A DNA stretch of 64,000 nucleotides. Source: Ewingella americana (GTDB taxonomy: Bacteria > Pseudomonadota > Gammaproteobacteria > Enterobacterales > Enterobacteriaceae). Of this stretch, positions 25,977-34,631 are shown piece by piece. Under the pieces are notes generated by a model. That model ran no database searches. It had not been told where the DNA came from and saw only the letters and a program-made list of their open reading frames with translations. How positions within the stretch are numbered: the first letter of the stretch is position 1; each line of letters opens with the position of its first letter. The stretch lies in contig NZ_RCZD01000015.1 of assembly GCF_006438725.1 (NCBI RefSeq), positions 52,396-116,395 of the forward strand, written 5' to 3'. The position numbers were made by a program, and so were the translations under genes.

Positions 25977-26370
25977 AGCGGCGCTGCAGCGCGGAAAACA
26001 AACGGCTACAGACCCTTCCCGCCCGGTTTCAGTGGAATACCGGCCACAGCAGCATGCCTTTATGATTATGCATGGCAATGGTGTTGGATATCTCATCAAT
26101 ATTGATTTGATTAAAGAACTTGAGCATGCCACTGCGGAGCAGCTTAATACCGCTGAAGTTGATGGATTCAGCAAGGCACTGCGTGTTTCCGCCTGTGATG
26201 TGGATATTTATCTACCGGGATTACTGGCAAAGATCCTTTTCGATGCCAGCGATTTACAGAAAATTGTCGCCTCCATTAATGGTGCAATGCGCAGCGCATT
26301 AAAAGCCAGTGCCAGCCGTGAGAACGGTAAAAAAGGCGGGCGACCTCGTAAAAGCGCAGAGTCCAGCTAA
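25954..26370 (+). CDS. DUF2442 domain protein, partner of DUF4160
   Basis: A 138-residue protein. The middle part (YLINIDLIKELEHATAEQLN, VDGFSKALRVSACDVDIYLPGLL) fits DUF2442, and the C-terminus is basic (SRENGKKGGRPRKSAESS) with an AT-hook-like GRPRK, which suggests DNA binding and hence the antitoxin or repressor role. GGGAG precedes the ATG at 25954. It overlaps the DUF4160 gene by 23 bases and the next gene by one base (TAATG). Confidence 0.75.
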   Translation: MATLTQFEAALQRGKQTATDPSRPVSVEYRPQQHAFMIMHGNGVGYLINIDLIKELEHATAEQLNTAEVDGFSKALRVSACDVDIYLPGLLAKILFDASDLQKIVASINGAMRSALKASASRENGKKGGRPRKSAESS

Positions 26371-26753
26371 TGCCAAAAATCAAAAGTCAGGAAGCCCTGG
26401 TGCGTGGCCGTAAGCGCTGGGTAATGTTTGCCGCGCTGGCACTGGTGATTGCCGGAAGTTATCTGTGGTGGAAAAAAGGCACGCTGGTATCTGAAGAGTG
26501 GAGCCCGAACAAAGAGTATGTGGCGCGGGAATTTAAAACCTACGACTTTATTCCGCGCATGACCATGCCGGGAGACGGCGGCCATTATTCAGGGTATATC
26601 CGGGTTTATAACAAAAAGGGCGCACGGCTCTACGAAGAGTACGCGGATCTGCTGGATTTCATCGAAGGGCCTTACTGGGTCAAAGAAGGGGTCTACTGGA
26701 TGGGAACCGATAATCAGGACATTGTGCGTTTGCCCTCCTCGCCGGTGGACTGA
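26370..26753 (+). CDS. Hypothetical single-pass membrane protein
   Basis: A 127-residue protein I do not recognise. A basic start (KIKSQEALVRGRKRW) is followed by one membrane helix (VMFAALALVIAGSYLWW, residues 18-34), then an extracytoplasmic domain rich in aromatic residues (FKTYDFIPRMTMPGDGGHYS, GPYWVKEGVYWMGTDNQD). It starts on the stop codon of the DUF2442 gene, so it is translationally coupled, yet it shows no obvious link to that pair. A strong bidirectional terminator follows. Confidence 0.65.
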   Translation: MPKIKSQEALVRGRKRWVMFAALALVIAGSYLWWKKGTLVSEEWSPNKEYVAREFKTYDFIPRMTMPGDGGHYSGYIRVYNKKGARLYEEYADLLDFIEGPYWVKEGVYWMGTDNQDIVRLPSSPVD

Positions 26754-26766
26754 GTTTTTTAGACAC

Positions 26767-26793
26767 AAAAAAGCCGCGACCGGCGCGGCTTTT
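26767..26793. terminator. Bidirectional intrinsic terminator
   Basis: AAAAGCCGCG-ACCGG-CGCGGCTTTT lies between the hypothetical membrane protein gene and the converging GlsB-family gene, with A/T runs on both sides. Confidence 0.85.
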
Positions 26794-26819
26794 CAACGTT
26801 CAGACGAAGCAGAATATTA

Positions 26820-27068
26820 TCAGCTGCGAATTTTACGGTAGATAAACAGCACCACCAGCGCACCGATCACGGCGACGATAAAGCTGCCGAAGTTGAAACC
26901 ATCTACGCGACCAAAACCGAAGAACGTACTGATATAACCCCCAACCACGGCACCGACGACGCCCAGAACAACGGTCAGGATAAACCCGCCGCCATCTTTA
27001 CCCGGCATGATCCATTTGGCCAAAATACCTGCAATCAGACCAAAAATAATCCAGGATAAAATTCCCAT
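26820..27068 (-). CDS. GlsB/YeaQ/YmgE-family stress membrane protein
   Basis: An 82-residue, glycine-rich inner-membrane protein with three hydrophobic segments: ILSWIIFGLIAGILAKWIMPG, then FILTVVLGVVGAVVGGYIS, then FGSFIVAVIGALVVLFIYR. Length and the KWIMPGKDGGG motif fit the transglycosylase-associated (Tag) family, usually induced by general stress; molecular function is unknown. The ATG at 27068 follows AGGAGTG. About 400 bases of AT-rich promoter region separate it from the divergent YhcN-family gene. Confidence 0.85.
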   Translation of the reverse strand: MGILSWIIFGLIAGILAKWIMPGKDGGGFILTVVLGVVGAVVGGYISTFFGFGRVDGFNFGSFIVAVIGALVVLFIYRKIRS

Positions 27069-27475
27069 TTCACACTCCTCCAAATAAATGTCGTTACCGT
27101 GAATGTTGTTGAGCCAATATGGCGCTAACCATCACGGAACGAATGTCGTTCTGTTTTCGGCGCTGCGAATAATCAACCGTAAACTGCTTTTCTTACCCTA
27201 CACAGTGAAGTCTAGCAGAGATCAGGAAACCCGCTCAAAATCAGGGGGAAGGGCAATTTTCCGTCAATTTATGCTGTGTTTTTCAGCCGGTGTAAACGGC
27301 CAGGACGTTTCGTCAATCGGCCGCAGCGGGCTGTAAAATTGCGTAAAAAGTAGACCAATTTTTTTGAATGACTTCCTCAAATCAATCCGTTTTTCATGCG
27401 CACCGAACAGGCCTATTATTCACACATCGAAAGGCAACCACCTTTCTATCTCATAACCTGAATGGAATAATCATC
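27069..27475. other. Non-coding region between divergent stress genes
   Basis: About 400 bases with no gene that I can support. It must hold the promoters of the GlsB-family gene and the YhcN-family gene. Frames starting in it are upstream extensions of the YhcN gene or unsupported. I see no clear operator or RNA gene. Confidence 0.5.
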
Positions 27476-27733
27476 ATGAAAAACGTCAAAATTTTTGCTG
27501 TAGCTGCTACCCTTTCCCTGATCTCTTTCGGTAGTTTTGCCGCTGAGCAGGTTACACAACCCGCTGACGGTGCGCAGAAAATCGGCGTGATCTCCGTTGC
27601 TGGCCCAACCACGTTGGGGGGTCTGGAAAGCAAACTGGCCGCTCAGGCAGCTGACGCCGGTGCCTCTTCTTACCGCATCCTCTCCGTGACCGGTAACAAC
27701 CGTATGCACGCTGACGCTGAAATCTATAAATAA
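27476..27733 (+). CDS. YhcN/YdgH/BhsA-family periplasmic protein
   Basis: An 85-residue exported protein: signal peptide MKNVKIFAVAATLSLISFG with cleavage after FAAE or SFA, then a DUF1471 (YdgH/BhsA/McbA) domain with KIGVISVAGPTTLGGLESKL and a C-terminal YRILSVTGNNRMHADAEIYK, the hallmark of the family. Members are small stress-induced proteins linked to biofilm, acid or peroxide response. The ATG at 27476 was chosen for the signal peptide; a longer frame from 27368 lacks one. A strong terminator follows. Confidence 0.88.
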   Translation: MKNVKIFAVAATLSLISFGSFAAEQVTQPADGAQKIGVISVAGPTTLGGLESKLAAQAADAGASSYRILSVTGNNRMHADAEIYK

Positions 27734-27766
27734 GCGTATTCAGTAAAACCCGACGGTACTGATCGT

Positions 27767-27818
27767 CAAAAAGCCTGTGGAACGCGCCATCTTAATGGCA
27801 GCACTCCACAGGCTTTTG
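27767..27818. terminator. Terminator after the YhcN-family gene
   Basis: AAAAGCCTGTGGA and TCCACAGGCTTTT form a 13-bp stem with an inner CCAT/ATGG pairing and flanking A/T runs. Confidence 0.85.
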
Positions 27819-27947
27819 TCGTTATGAATAGACGCCATTGGTGAACCGCGCATCGCCCCCTTCTATTAAGACTTTTTTTATCCCATCGATTGCATATGTT
27901 ACAACGCGTTACTATTCTGAGGCTTACTTTCATCAAAAGGAGTCGTC

Positions 27948-28394
27948 ATGAAAACACGGATAACCGCCGCGCCAACGGATCGCGATGTTGAAGAGATTAA
28001 AAACAGGATGCGTAAATTCAACAGCAACTTTGTTCCGCAGCAAAAACTCCGTGCGTTAGGGATTTTTGTAGAGGATGAGAATGGCGAGAAACAGGCCGGC
28101 ATTGTGGCTGAAACCGTCGGTAATTGGATGTACATCCAGATACTTTGGGTTGATGAGTCTTTGCGCGGTAAAGACGTCGGCACGCAGTTGATCAACGAAG
28201 CGGAAGAAGAAGCTAAAGCGCGTGGCTGCCGTTATGCATTGGTCGATACATTAAGTTTTCAGGCCCGGCCCTTCTATGAACGTATGGGCTATAGTCTGCA
28301 ATTAGCGCTGGAAGATTACATTGCAGATATCCGCGCACCGGCTGATGCGCCGTCCGCCCATACACGATTTTACCTCACTAAACGACTTGCATGA
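27948..28394 (+). CDS. GNAT-family N-acetyltransferase
   Basis: A 148-residue GNAT protein. The acetyl-CoA loop is in VDESLRGKDVGTQLINEAEEEA (motif A, R-x-x-x-x-G pattern RGKDVG), followed by the C-terminal LSFQARPFYERMGYSL (motif B). The substrate is unknown. AAAAGGAGTC precedes the ATG. It stands alone between the YhcN-family gene and yfcF, with which it converges. Confidence 0.85.
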   Translation: MKTRITAAPTDRDVEEIKNRMRKFNSNFVPQQKLRALGIFVEDENGEKQAGIVAETVGNWMYIQILWVDESLRGKDVGTQLINEAEEEAKARGCRYALVDTLSFQARPFYERMGYSLQLALEDYIADIRAPADAPSAHTRFYLTKRLA

Positions 28395-28437
28395 GGTGTT
28401 AGCGCAGTAAGCATCCCAGCTTGCTGCGCTCGTCATT

Positions 28438-29157
<720 letters not shown>

Positions 29158-29237
29158 TTAAACGTTTCGCTTAGCACAGCCATCTCCCTATACTGCTGAA
29201 ATCCCCTGATGTCGGGTTTTTACTCCAGGAATAGACC

Positions 29238-29780
29238 ATGAAAAAACGGAACCTTGCCTTTGCGTTGCTCCTGCCGTTGCTGGTATGTGCAGCGCAGGCT
29301 TCATCCCCCAAGGAGATCAAAGCGCGATTCAATCAGTTTAAGGTTGGCGACAAAACGATCTGCTTAGATGAATTCACCTATCCCAACAACCTGAAAATGA
29401 AATCTTTTGAGAACGGGTTTGTGGTCAGTAAGAAAAACAATGTTCTGACTTATCAGATAGTCAGCATGTTTTTACTGGGCAACGACGTGACGGCCAATGT
29501 GAAAGCCATCGTCGAGAGCCGGGCGGGGAAAAACGGATTGAGCACGACGTTTAAACAGGCCTTTATCGACGTGTCAGGTATGGATAAACCCGAACAGGCC
29601 GATGCAAAAGCTAAACTTATCCGCGAGTTTGAAAAGATGACCAGCGCCAAACAAGAGGATCTGCCTTACAGCTCGATTGTCCTCAACGATAAGGGCTACG
29701 TCATCACCACCGTGGAAACCAACGGTACCAGCGTCAGCGAATGTTTTGTGACGCCGTATAAAAAGCCGACCAAGGATTGA
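29238..29780 (+). CDS. Hypothetical secreted protein
   Basis: A 180-residue protein not recognised. The signal peptide (MKKRNLAFALLLPLLVCAAQ, cleavage after AQA) directs it to the periplasm. The mature chain has two cysteines (TICLDEF, SECFVTPY) that may form a disulfide, and a helical middle rich in Lys and Ala. Ribosome-binding CCAGGAATAG precedes the ATG. It ends four bases before the next acetyltransferase gene, so the two probably form an operon. Confidence 0.65.
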   Translation: MKKRNLAFALLLPLLVCAAQASSPKEIKARFNQFKVGDKTICLDEFTYPNNLKMKSFENGFVVSKKNNVLTYQIVSMFLLGNDVTANVKAIVESRAGKNGLSTTFKQAFIDVSGMDKPEQADAKAKLIREFEKMTSAKQEDLPYSSIVLNDKGYVITTVETNGTSVSECFVTPYKKPTKD

Positions 29781-29784
29781 TCAT

Positions 29785-30264
29785 ATGACTGTATTGTCCC
29801 CCATGAGCGACACCTTTTTCCTGCAATTTCTTGAGAAAATGGCCGACGATTATGCCAAAGAGAATGTCCAATCAGGCCGCTGGCCGCCGGAAAATGCCCT
29901 GGACAGGTCACGGGGTGAAATAGCCCGATTACTTCCTCAGGGCACGGCTACGCCGGACAACTATCTGTTTGAAATTAAAACGGATAGCCAAGGGGAAACT
30001 GCCGGTTATATCTGGTTTGCGGTCAGCGATCGTCAGGGCGAGCGCAGCGCGTTTATTTATGAAGTGTCAGTGTTTGAGACATTTCGCCGTCAGGGCCATG
30101 CCCGTGCCGCCTTTTTGCAGTTGGAAGAGAAAGTCCGCGAGCTGGGTTTGAAATCCATCGGGTTGAATGTGTTTTATCACAACAGTGGAGCGCAGGCGTT
30201 GTATGCCGGCCTGGGCTATGCGCCGACCAATCTGACCATGGTAAAAGCGCTAAAAGCGAGATAA
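29785..30264 (+). CDS. GNAT-family N-acetyltransferase
   Basis: A 159-residue GNAT protein. Motif A is FIYEVSVFETFRRQGHARAAF (R-R-x-G-H-A) and motif B is GLNVFYHNSGAQALYAGLGY, as in RimI/YesJ-like N-acetyltransferases with a C-terminal Y-x-x-L-G-Y. The substrate cannot be predicted. A second ATG (MSDTFF) lies six codons in. It follows the secreted protein gene by four bases. Confidence 0.85.
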   Translation: MTVLSPMSDTFFLQFLEKMADDYAKENVQSGRWPPENALDRSRGEIARLLPQGTATPDNYLFEIKTDSQGETAGYIWFAVSDRQGERSAFIYEVSVFETFRRQGHARAAFLQLEEKVRELGLKSIGLNVFYHNSGAQALYAGLGYAPTNLTMVKALKAR

Positions 30265-30273
30265 CAGCGCCGA

Positions 30274-30726
30274 TCAGCGCTGATATTTGATGAAATCCGT
30301 CTGCACACCGATCCGGTCATACAGTTTGCGGGCGGTATGATTAGAGGTTTTCGTGGTCCAGTAGACGTTGGCTTTGTCGTTTTGGTCCGCGTAGGCGTAC
30401 ACCGCTTCCACCAGTTTCTGCCCGATGCCCAATTTGCGCGCGCTGTCGTCAACGTACAGATCCTGCAAATAGACCACCTGCTGCATATGCCAGCCATGAT
30501 CGTGATTGATGCAGTTCACCAGCCCAACCAACTTTCCCTGATACTCCGCCACATAGCCAAACATGCTGACATAGTCAGGCTGCGACAGGCGCTGGAAAGT
30601 GTAGTCGAACTGTGCCGGATCGAGCTCTGACTGGTAAAAATCCAGATAACCGCGCCACAGAATTTCCCAACCTTCACGGTCAGCGGGCATTAATGGACGC
30701 ACGCTAACCTCTTGTGATGAACTCAT
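30274..30726 (-). CDS. GNAT-family N-acetyltransferase
   Basis: A 150-residue GNAT protein. An N-terminal VRPLMPADREGWEILWRGY leads into VVYLQDLYVDDSARKLGIGQKLVEAVY (motif A, R-K-x-G-I-G) and then VYWTTKTSNHTARKLYDRIG (motif B), close to the amino-acid/diamine acetyltransferase-like group. The ATG at 30726 was chosen because the fold starts there. It lies about 45 bases after the end of the XRE regulator gene on the same strand. Confidence 0.85.
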   Translation of the reverse strand: MSSSQEVSVRPLMPADREGWEILWRGYLDFYQSELDPAQFDYTFQRLSQPDYVSMFGYVAEYQGKLVGLVNCINHDHGWHMQQVVYLQDLYVDDSARKLGIGQKLVEAVYAYADQNDKANVYWTTKTSNHTARKLYDRIGVQTDFIKYQR

Positions 30727-30770
30727 AGGATGCTTTCCCCACATAAACAGATGCCACAGGTAACAGGCCA

Positions 30771-31337
30771 TCAGGGCCAGGTGTGGGGATAATGTATCAG
30801 GTCATGAAAACGGACGGTATCTGCGCTTTCATTGCGGTAGGCATGCGGGCAATCCGCCGCAAAACGCAGCGCCTCACCGGCGTGAAGCGTGCGGATGACG
30901 CCATCCACCTCCAGCGTTAACTGCCCCTCAAGCACGATCACATGTTCAATGACGCCCTTCTCATGGGGTGACGATTCACTGATACCGCCCGGATCCATCG
31001 CTATCAGAAACATGTCCATACGCAGGGCAACATCGAAAGGAAACAGCGGCACCACGCGCATACCGGAAGTCTCGCTGTCAAACGTCGCCAGCAGGCCATG
31101 GCGGTGCAGCGTGGAGGAGAGTTTGGGTGGCGTTTCGATAAATTCTGAAAACGAGACATTCAGCCCGCTGGCGATTTTCCACAGCATCGCCACCGTCGGG
31201 CTGGATTCCCCGCGCTCAATCTGGCCGAGCATCGCCTTACTCACGCCGGTTTTCTCCGCCGTCTGGCTGAGGCTCCAGCCACGTTCGGCACGCACCGTTT
31301 TGAGTTGTTTGCCTATCCGTTGGGCGAGTTCTTGCAT
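30771..31337 (-). CDS. ydcN: XRE-cupin regulator YdcN/SutR-like
   Basis: A 188-residue regulator with an N-terminal helix-turn-helix (WSLSQTAEKTGVSKAMLGQI, residues 21-40) and a C-terminal cupin barrel (SPHEKGVIEHVIVLEGQLTL, then ALRFAADCPHAYRNES). Divergent placement beside a BenE-family transporter is the ydcN/ydcO arrangement of E. coli. Two palindromes in the 135-base gap are likely its operators. E. coli SutR has been linked to sulfur utilisation; the ligand here is unknown. ATG at 31337. Confidence 0.82.
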   Translation of the reverse strand: MQELAQRIGKQLKTVRAERGWSLSQTAEKTGVSKAMLGQIERGESSPTVAMLWKIASGLNVSFSEFIETPPKLSSTLHRHGLLATFDSETSGMRVVPLFPFDVALRMDMFLIAMDPGGISESSPHEKGVIEHVIVLEGQLTLEVDGVIRTLHAGEALRFAADCPHAYRNESADTVRFHDLIHYPHTWP

Positions 31338-31372
31338 CTGGCTCCCTTCATTCGGGCTGCTGAATGGGTGTT

Positions 31373-31388
31373 GTGCGTTATAACGCAC
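31373..31388. promoter_or_regulatory. Operator palindrome 1 between ydcN and ydcO
   Basis: GTGCGTTATAACGCAC is a perfect 16-base palindrome, 35 bases before the ydcN start. The same site recurs 40 bases away. Confidence 0.75.
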
Positions 31389-31412
31389 GGTGATATGTTG
31401 AGCGCATCCCCT

Positions 31413-31428
31413 GTGCGCTATAACGCAC
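31413..31428. promoter_or_regulatory. Operator palindrome 2 between ydcN and ydcO
   Basis: GTGCGCTATAACGCAC repeats the first palindrome with one change, centred 40 bases (about four helical turns) from it and 45 bases before ydcO. Two sites on the same helix face suggest cooperative binding by the XRE-cupin regulator. Confidence 0.75.
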
Positions 31429-31472
31429 AACAGAATACCGCCGTCGTCGCCTGACCAGAAGGATTTTCACTC

Positions 31473-32651
31473 ATGACTTCCCGATTAAAGGATTTCACCT
31501 TTTCCGCCGTGATCGCCGGTTTTGTGGCGGTGATGGTGGGCTATACCAGTTCGGCAGCGATTATCTTCCAGGCCGCTGAAGCGGCAGGGGCCAGCGTAGC
31601 GCAAATCGGCGGATGGCTGACGATGCTGGGCCTCGGGATGGGCGTGACCTCTATCGGGCTGTCGCTCTGGTATCGCACGCCGGTGGTGACGGCCTGGTCC
31701 ACGCCGGGCGCGGCACTGCTGGTCACCAGCCTGCCAGGAACCTCGATTAACGACGCCATCGGGGTGTTTATTTTTGCCACCGGGCTGATTCTGCTGTGCG
31801 GCGTGACTGGCCTGTTCGCCCGGCTGATGCAATATATTCCGCAGGCACTGTCGGCAGCGATGCTCGGCGGCATTTTGCTGCGCTTCGGGCTGGACGCTTT
31901 CACCTCGCTGCAAAGCAATTTCCCACTGGCGGGCGCGATGTGTCTGGCGTATCTGCTGGCCCGCCGCCTGCTGCCCCGCTACGCGATTGTCCTGACGCTG
32001 GCCGCCGGGCTGATTGTTGCCGCGTGGCAGGGTGATATCGCCTTGCAGGGTCAGACGCTGACATTTGCCACGCCGGAATTTGTTATGCCGCACTTCTCAC
32101 TCGCCGCATTGCTGGGTATCGGCATTCCCTTTTTCGTGGTCACCATGGCGTCACAGAACGCACCGGGCATCGCGACGCTCAAGGCGCATGGTTATAACCC
32201 GCCGGTATCATCACTGATTTCATGGACTGCGCTGGTGGCGTTGATCTTGGCCCCGTTCGGCGGATTTACCGTCTGTATCGCCGCCATTACCGCCGCGATT
32301 TGCATGGGTGAGGATGTGCATCCTGACCCGAAAAAGCGCTATATGGCCGCCGTGGCAGCGGGAGGATTCTATCTGCTGGCGGGTCTGTTTGGTGGCTCAA
32401 TTGGCATGTTGTTTACCGCATTGCCGACGCCACTGATTCACACCATCGCCGGGCTGGCTCTGCTCGGGACGATTTCCGGCAGCTTGCACCGCGCCCTGGC
32501 AGAAGAGAGCCAGCGTGATGCCGCCATCGTCACTTTTCTGATCACCGCCTCCGGGCTGTCATTGCTCGGGGTCGGTTCGGCCTTCTGGGGACTGGTTGGC
32601 GGGCTGATCACCCACTTTATTCTCCGTTACTCGCGGCAAAAGGCGACGTAA
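31473..32651 (+). CDS. ydcO: BenE-family transporter YdcO
   Basis: A 392-residue membrane protein with about 12 hydrophobic segments. It begins LKDFTFSAVIAGFVAVMVGY and shows the BenE motifs YTSSAAIIFQAAEAAGAS, TAWSTPGAALLVTSLPG, and MASQNAPGIATLKAHGYNPP (the last resembling the nucleobase/benzoate transporter signature). Family members are proposed benzoate/H+ symporters; no benzoate genes are near, so the substrate is open. AGAAGGA precedes the ATG. Confidence 0.88.
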   Translation: MTSRLKDFTFSAVIAGFVAVMVGYTSSAAIIFQAAEAAGASVAQIGGWLTMLGLGMGVTSIGLSLWYRTPVVTAWSTPGAALLVTSLPGTSINDAIGVFIFATGLILLCGVTGLFARLMQYIPQALSAAMLGGILLRFGLDAFTSLQSNFPLAGAMCLAYLLARRLLPRYAIVLTLAAGLIVAAWQGDIALQGQTLTFATPEFVMPHFSLAALLGIGIPFFVVTMASQNAPGIATLKAHGYNPPVSSLISWTALVALILAPFGGFTVCIAAITAAICMGEDVHPDPKKRYMAAVAAGGFYLLAGLFGGSIGMLFTALPTPLIHTIAGLALLGTISGSLHRALAEESQRDAAIVTFLITASGLSLLGVGSAFWGLVGGLITHFILRYSRQKAT

Positions 32652-32702
32652 AAGTTGAGGCCGTTCAAGTTCTGGGTAACAGCTTTTCGTAACACGGCTT
32701 AA

Positions 32703-32718
32703 AGTGACGTCGGTCACA
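32703..32718. promoter_or_regulatory. Candidate CRP site upstream of idnD
   Basis: AGTGACGTCGGTCACA matches the TGTGA-N6-TCACA consensus at 9 of 10 conserved positions, about 85 bases before the idnD start, which fits catabolite control of sugar-acid use. Confidence 0.55.
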
Positions 32719-32802
32719 TTTCTGACCCGCCAAACCCTCTTTACTGGTCCCTATCCTGCCGTAAATGCTGTCGTCACGGCGTCCAATAAAGAGTGAAAAA
32801 TA

Positions 32803-33834
32803 ATGAATATTGACACCCAATCCTGCGTCGTCACCGGTAAAAAAGATGTCTCTGTGGTCGATCAGAAAATTGATTATCAGGGCCAGGGAACGCTGGTCAG
32901 AATCACCCGTGGCGGCATCTGCGGTTCTGATCTGCACTACTACGAGCATGGTCAGGTGGGCGATTTTAAGGTGCGCGAAGCCATGGTGCTCGGCCATGAA
33001 GTGGTCGGCGTGGTGGAAAAATCGGACACTGACCGCCTGAAACCTGGACAAAAAGTCGCGCTCAATCCGAGTAAACCGTGTAAAGCCTGTAAGTACTGCC
33101 TGTCCGGCGATGAAAATCAGTGCATCACCATGAAATTCTTCGGCAGCGCCATGTATTTCCCGCACATCAACGGCGCGTTCACTCAGTACAAAATCGTCGA
33201 CAGCAGCCAGTGCATTGCCTTTGATAATCAGGTCAGCGACCGGCTGATGGTGTTCGCCGAGCCGCTGGCGGTGGCCATTCATGCGGTCAACCAAGCCGGT
33301 GATATCCGTGGGAAAACGGTGTTTGTCTCCGGCGTCGGCCCGATCGGCTGCCTGATTGTATTAGCCGCAAAAGCTAAAGGCGCGGCAGAAATCATCGTCA
33401 CCGATCCCAGTGAACGCTGCCGCACGCTGGCGCTGGCCGTCGGTGCGACCAAAGCACTGGACGCATCAAACGGCGATTTCACCGCGTATCAGGCCGAAAA
33501 AGGCTATTTTAATGTCTCTTTCGATGCCTCCGGTCATCCCTCTTCCATCCGCCGCTGTCTGGAAGTGACCCGCGCCCGTGGCACACTGGTACAGGTCGGC
33601 ATGGGCGGCGCAGTCAACGATTTCCCACTGATGATGCTGATTGCCAAAGAGATTAACTGGGTCGGCAGCTTCCGCTTCACCGAAGAGTTCAACACCGCAG
33701 TGGAATGGCTGGCGAATCAAACCGTCGATCCGATGCCGCTGCTCTCCGCCGAATTCCCGCAGGGAGATTTGGTTGAAGCACTGGAATTCGCGCTGGATAA
33801 ATCCAAAGCGTCGAAAGTGCAACTGGTGTTCTGA
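32803..33834 (+). CDS. idnD: L-idonate 5-dehydrogenase
   Basis: A 343-residue zinc-dependent medium-chain dehydrogenase oxidising L-idonate to 5-ketogluconate with NAD(P). Catalytic zinc ligands lie in GGICGSDLHYY and LGHEVVG. The structural zinc cysteines are in PSKPCKACKYCLSGDENQC. The Rossmann motif is SGVGPIGCL. It is closely similar to E. coli IdnD from memory. No other idn genes (idnO, idnK, idnT) are adjacent, so it acts alone in this locus, perhaps with gluconate genes elsewhere. Confidence 0.9.
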   Translation: MNIDTQSCVVTGKKDVSVVDQKIDYQGQGTLVRITRGGICGSDLHYYEHGQVGDFKVREAMVLGHEVVGVVEKSDTDRLKPGQKVALNPSKPCKACKYCLSGDENQCITMKFFGSAMYFPHINGAFTQYKIVDSSQCIAFDNQVSDRLMVFAEPLAVAIHAVNQAGDIRGKTVFVSGVGPIGCLIVLAAKAKGAAEIIVTDPSERCRTLALAVGATKALDASNGDFTAYQAEKGYFNVSFDASGHPSSIRRCLEVTRARGTLVQVGMGGAVNDFPLMMLIAKEINWVGSFRFTEEFNTAVEWLANQTVDPMPLLSAEFPQGDLVEALEFALDKSKASKVQLVF

Positions 33835-33876
33835 CTCTGCTGAGTCAATCACAATATTAAAACGATGTTTCATTTT

Positions 33877-33916
33877 AAAATATCCCTCTGATTTTATGTC
33901 ATGGGGATATTTTTTT
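33877..33916 (+). terminator. Hairpin with T-run ending at the next start codon
   Basis: AAAATATCCC pairs with GGGATATTTT, followed by T's that run directly into the ATG at 33917. It looks like the idnD terminator, but its right arm also contains the GGGG that would serve as Shine-Dalgarno for the downstream DJ-1 gene, so it may also control translation. Confidence 0.6.
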
Positions 33917-34513
33917 ATGCAAAAAGACAGCGCCAAAAAGCAGGTCGCACTGCTGCTGGCAGACGGCTTTGAAGAGGGCGAGGCGGTGATCGTGCTCGAT
34001 ATTCTGGAGCGGCTGGAGATTCAGGTCACCACGCTGGCCTGCCAGAAAAACCAGACGCTGCGCAGTTATCACGGCATTCAGATGCAGGCCAATGAGCTGC
34101 TGAGCGCACAAGGCGAACGTTTGTTTGATGCCGTGGTGATGCCCGGTGGACCGGAAGGTTCTGTGGCGCTGGCGGCGAACCAAGAGGTGGTGAAATTTGT
34201 CCGCCGCCACGATGATGCCGGTAAATGGATCTGCCCGCTCTGTTCTGCGGCTGCGCGCGTTCTGGGCGGCAATAATCTGCTCAAAGGTCGCCGTTACGTC
34301 TGTTCCGGCGATTTATACCAAGACGTCAAAGACGGCGTGTACGTGAATCAATCCTTTGTCGAGGACGGTAACCTACTGAGCGGAAAAGGATTAGGACTGG
34401 CGTTTGATTTCGCTTTCCAACTGGCCTACCGCCTGACCGGCAACGCCGAAGCCTGCGATTTTCAGGCCGACCATATCGATTATCATCATTGGCGCGCTGA
34501 TCAAAAAATCTGA
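33917..34513 (+). CDS. DJ-1/PfpI-family protein
   Basis: A 198-residue class I glutamine-amidotransferase-like protein. The nucleophile elbow is ICPLCSAAARVLG (Cys near residue 110), the acidic residue of the family lies in LADGFEEGEAV (the Glu near residue 20) and the MPGGPEGS loop follows near residue 80. These fit DJ-1/YajL/ThiJ proteins, cytoplasmic chaperone or glyoxalase/deglycase-like enzymes. A longer frame from 33641 overlaps idnD. The start is immediately after a hairpin with T-run. Confidence 0.85.
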   Translation: MQKDSAKKQVALLLADGFEEGEAVIVLDILERLEIQVTTLACQKNQTLRSYHGIQMQANELLSAQGERLFDAVVMPGGPEGSVALAANQEVVKFVRRHDDAGKWICPLCSAAARVLGGNNLLKGRRYVCSGDLYQDVKDGVYVNQSFVEDGNLLSGKGLGLAFDFAFQLAYRLTGNAEACDFQADHIDYHHWRADQKI

Positions 34514-34631
34514 TCTCCCAGGCGGACGGCGCAGGTCGTCCGCCCCGGCCATCATCATGTCCGTTTTTGGCATTCTCCCCGCATAATTTCAGGTGCACAC
34601 TGGCCATACACTCACCAGATGGAGTCCGAAA

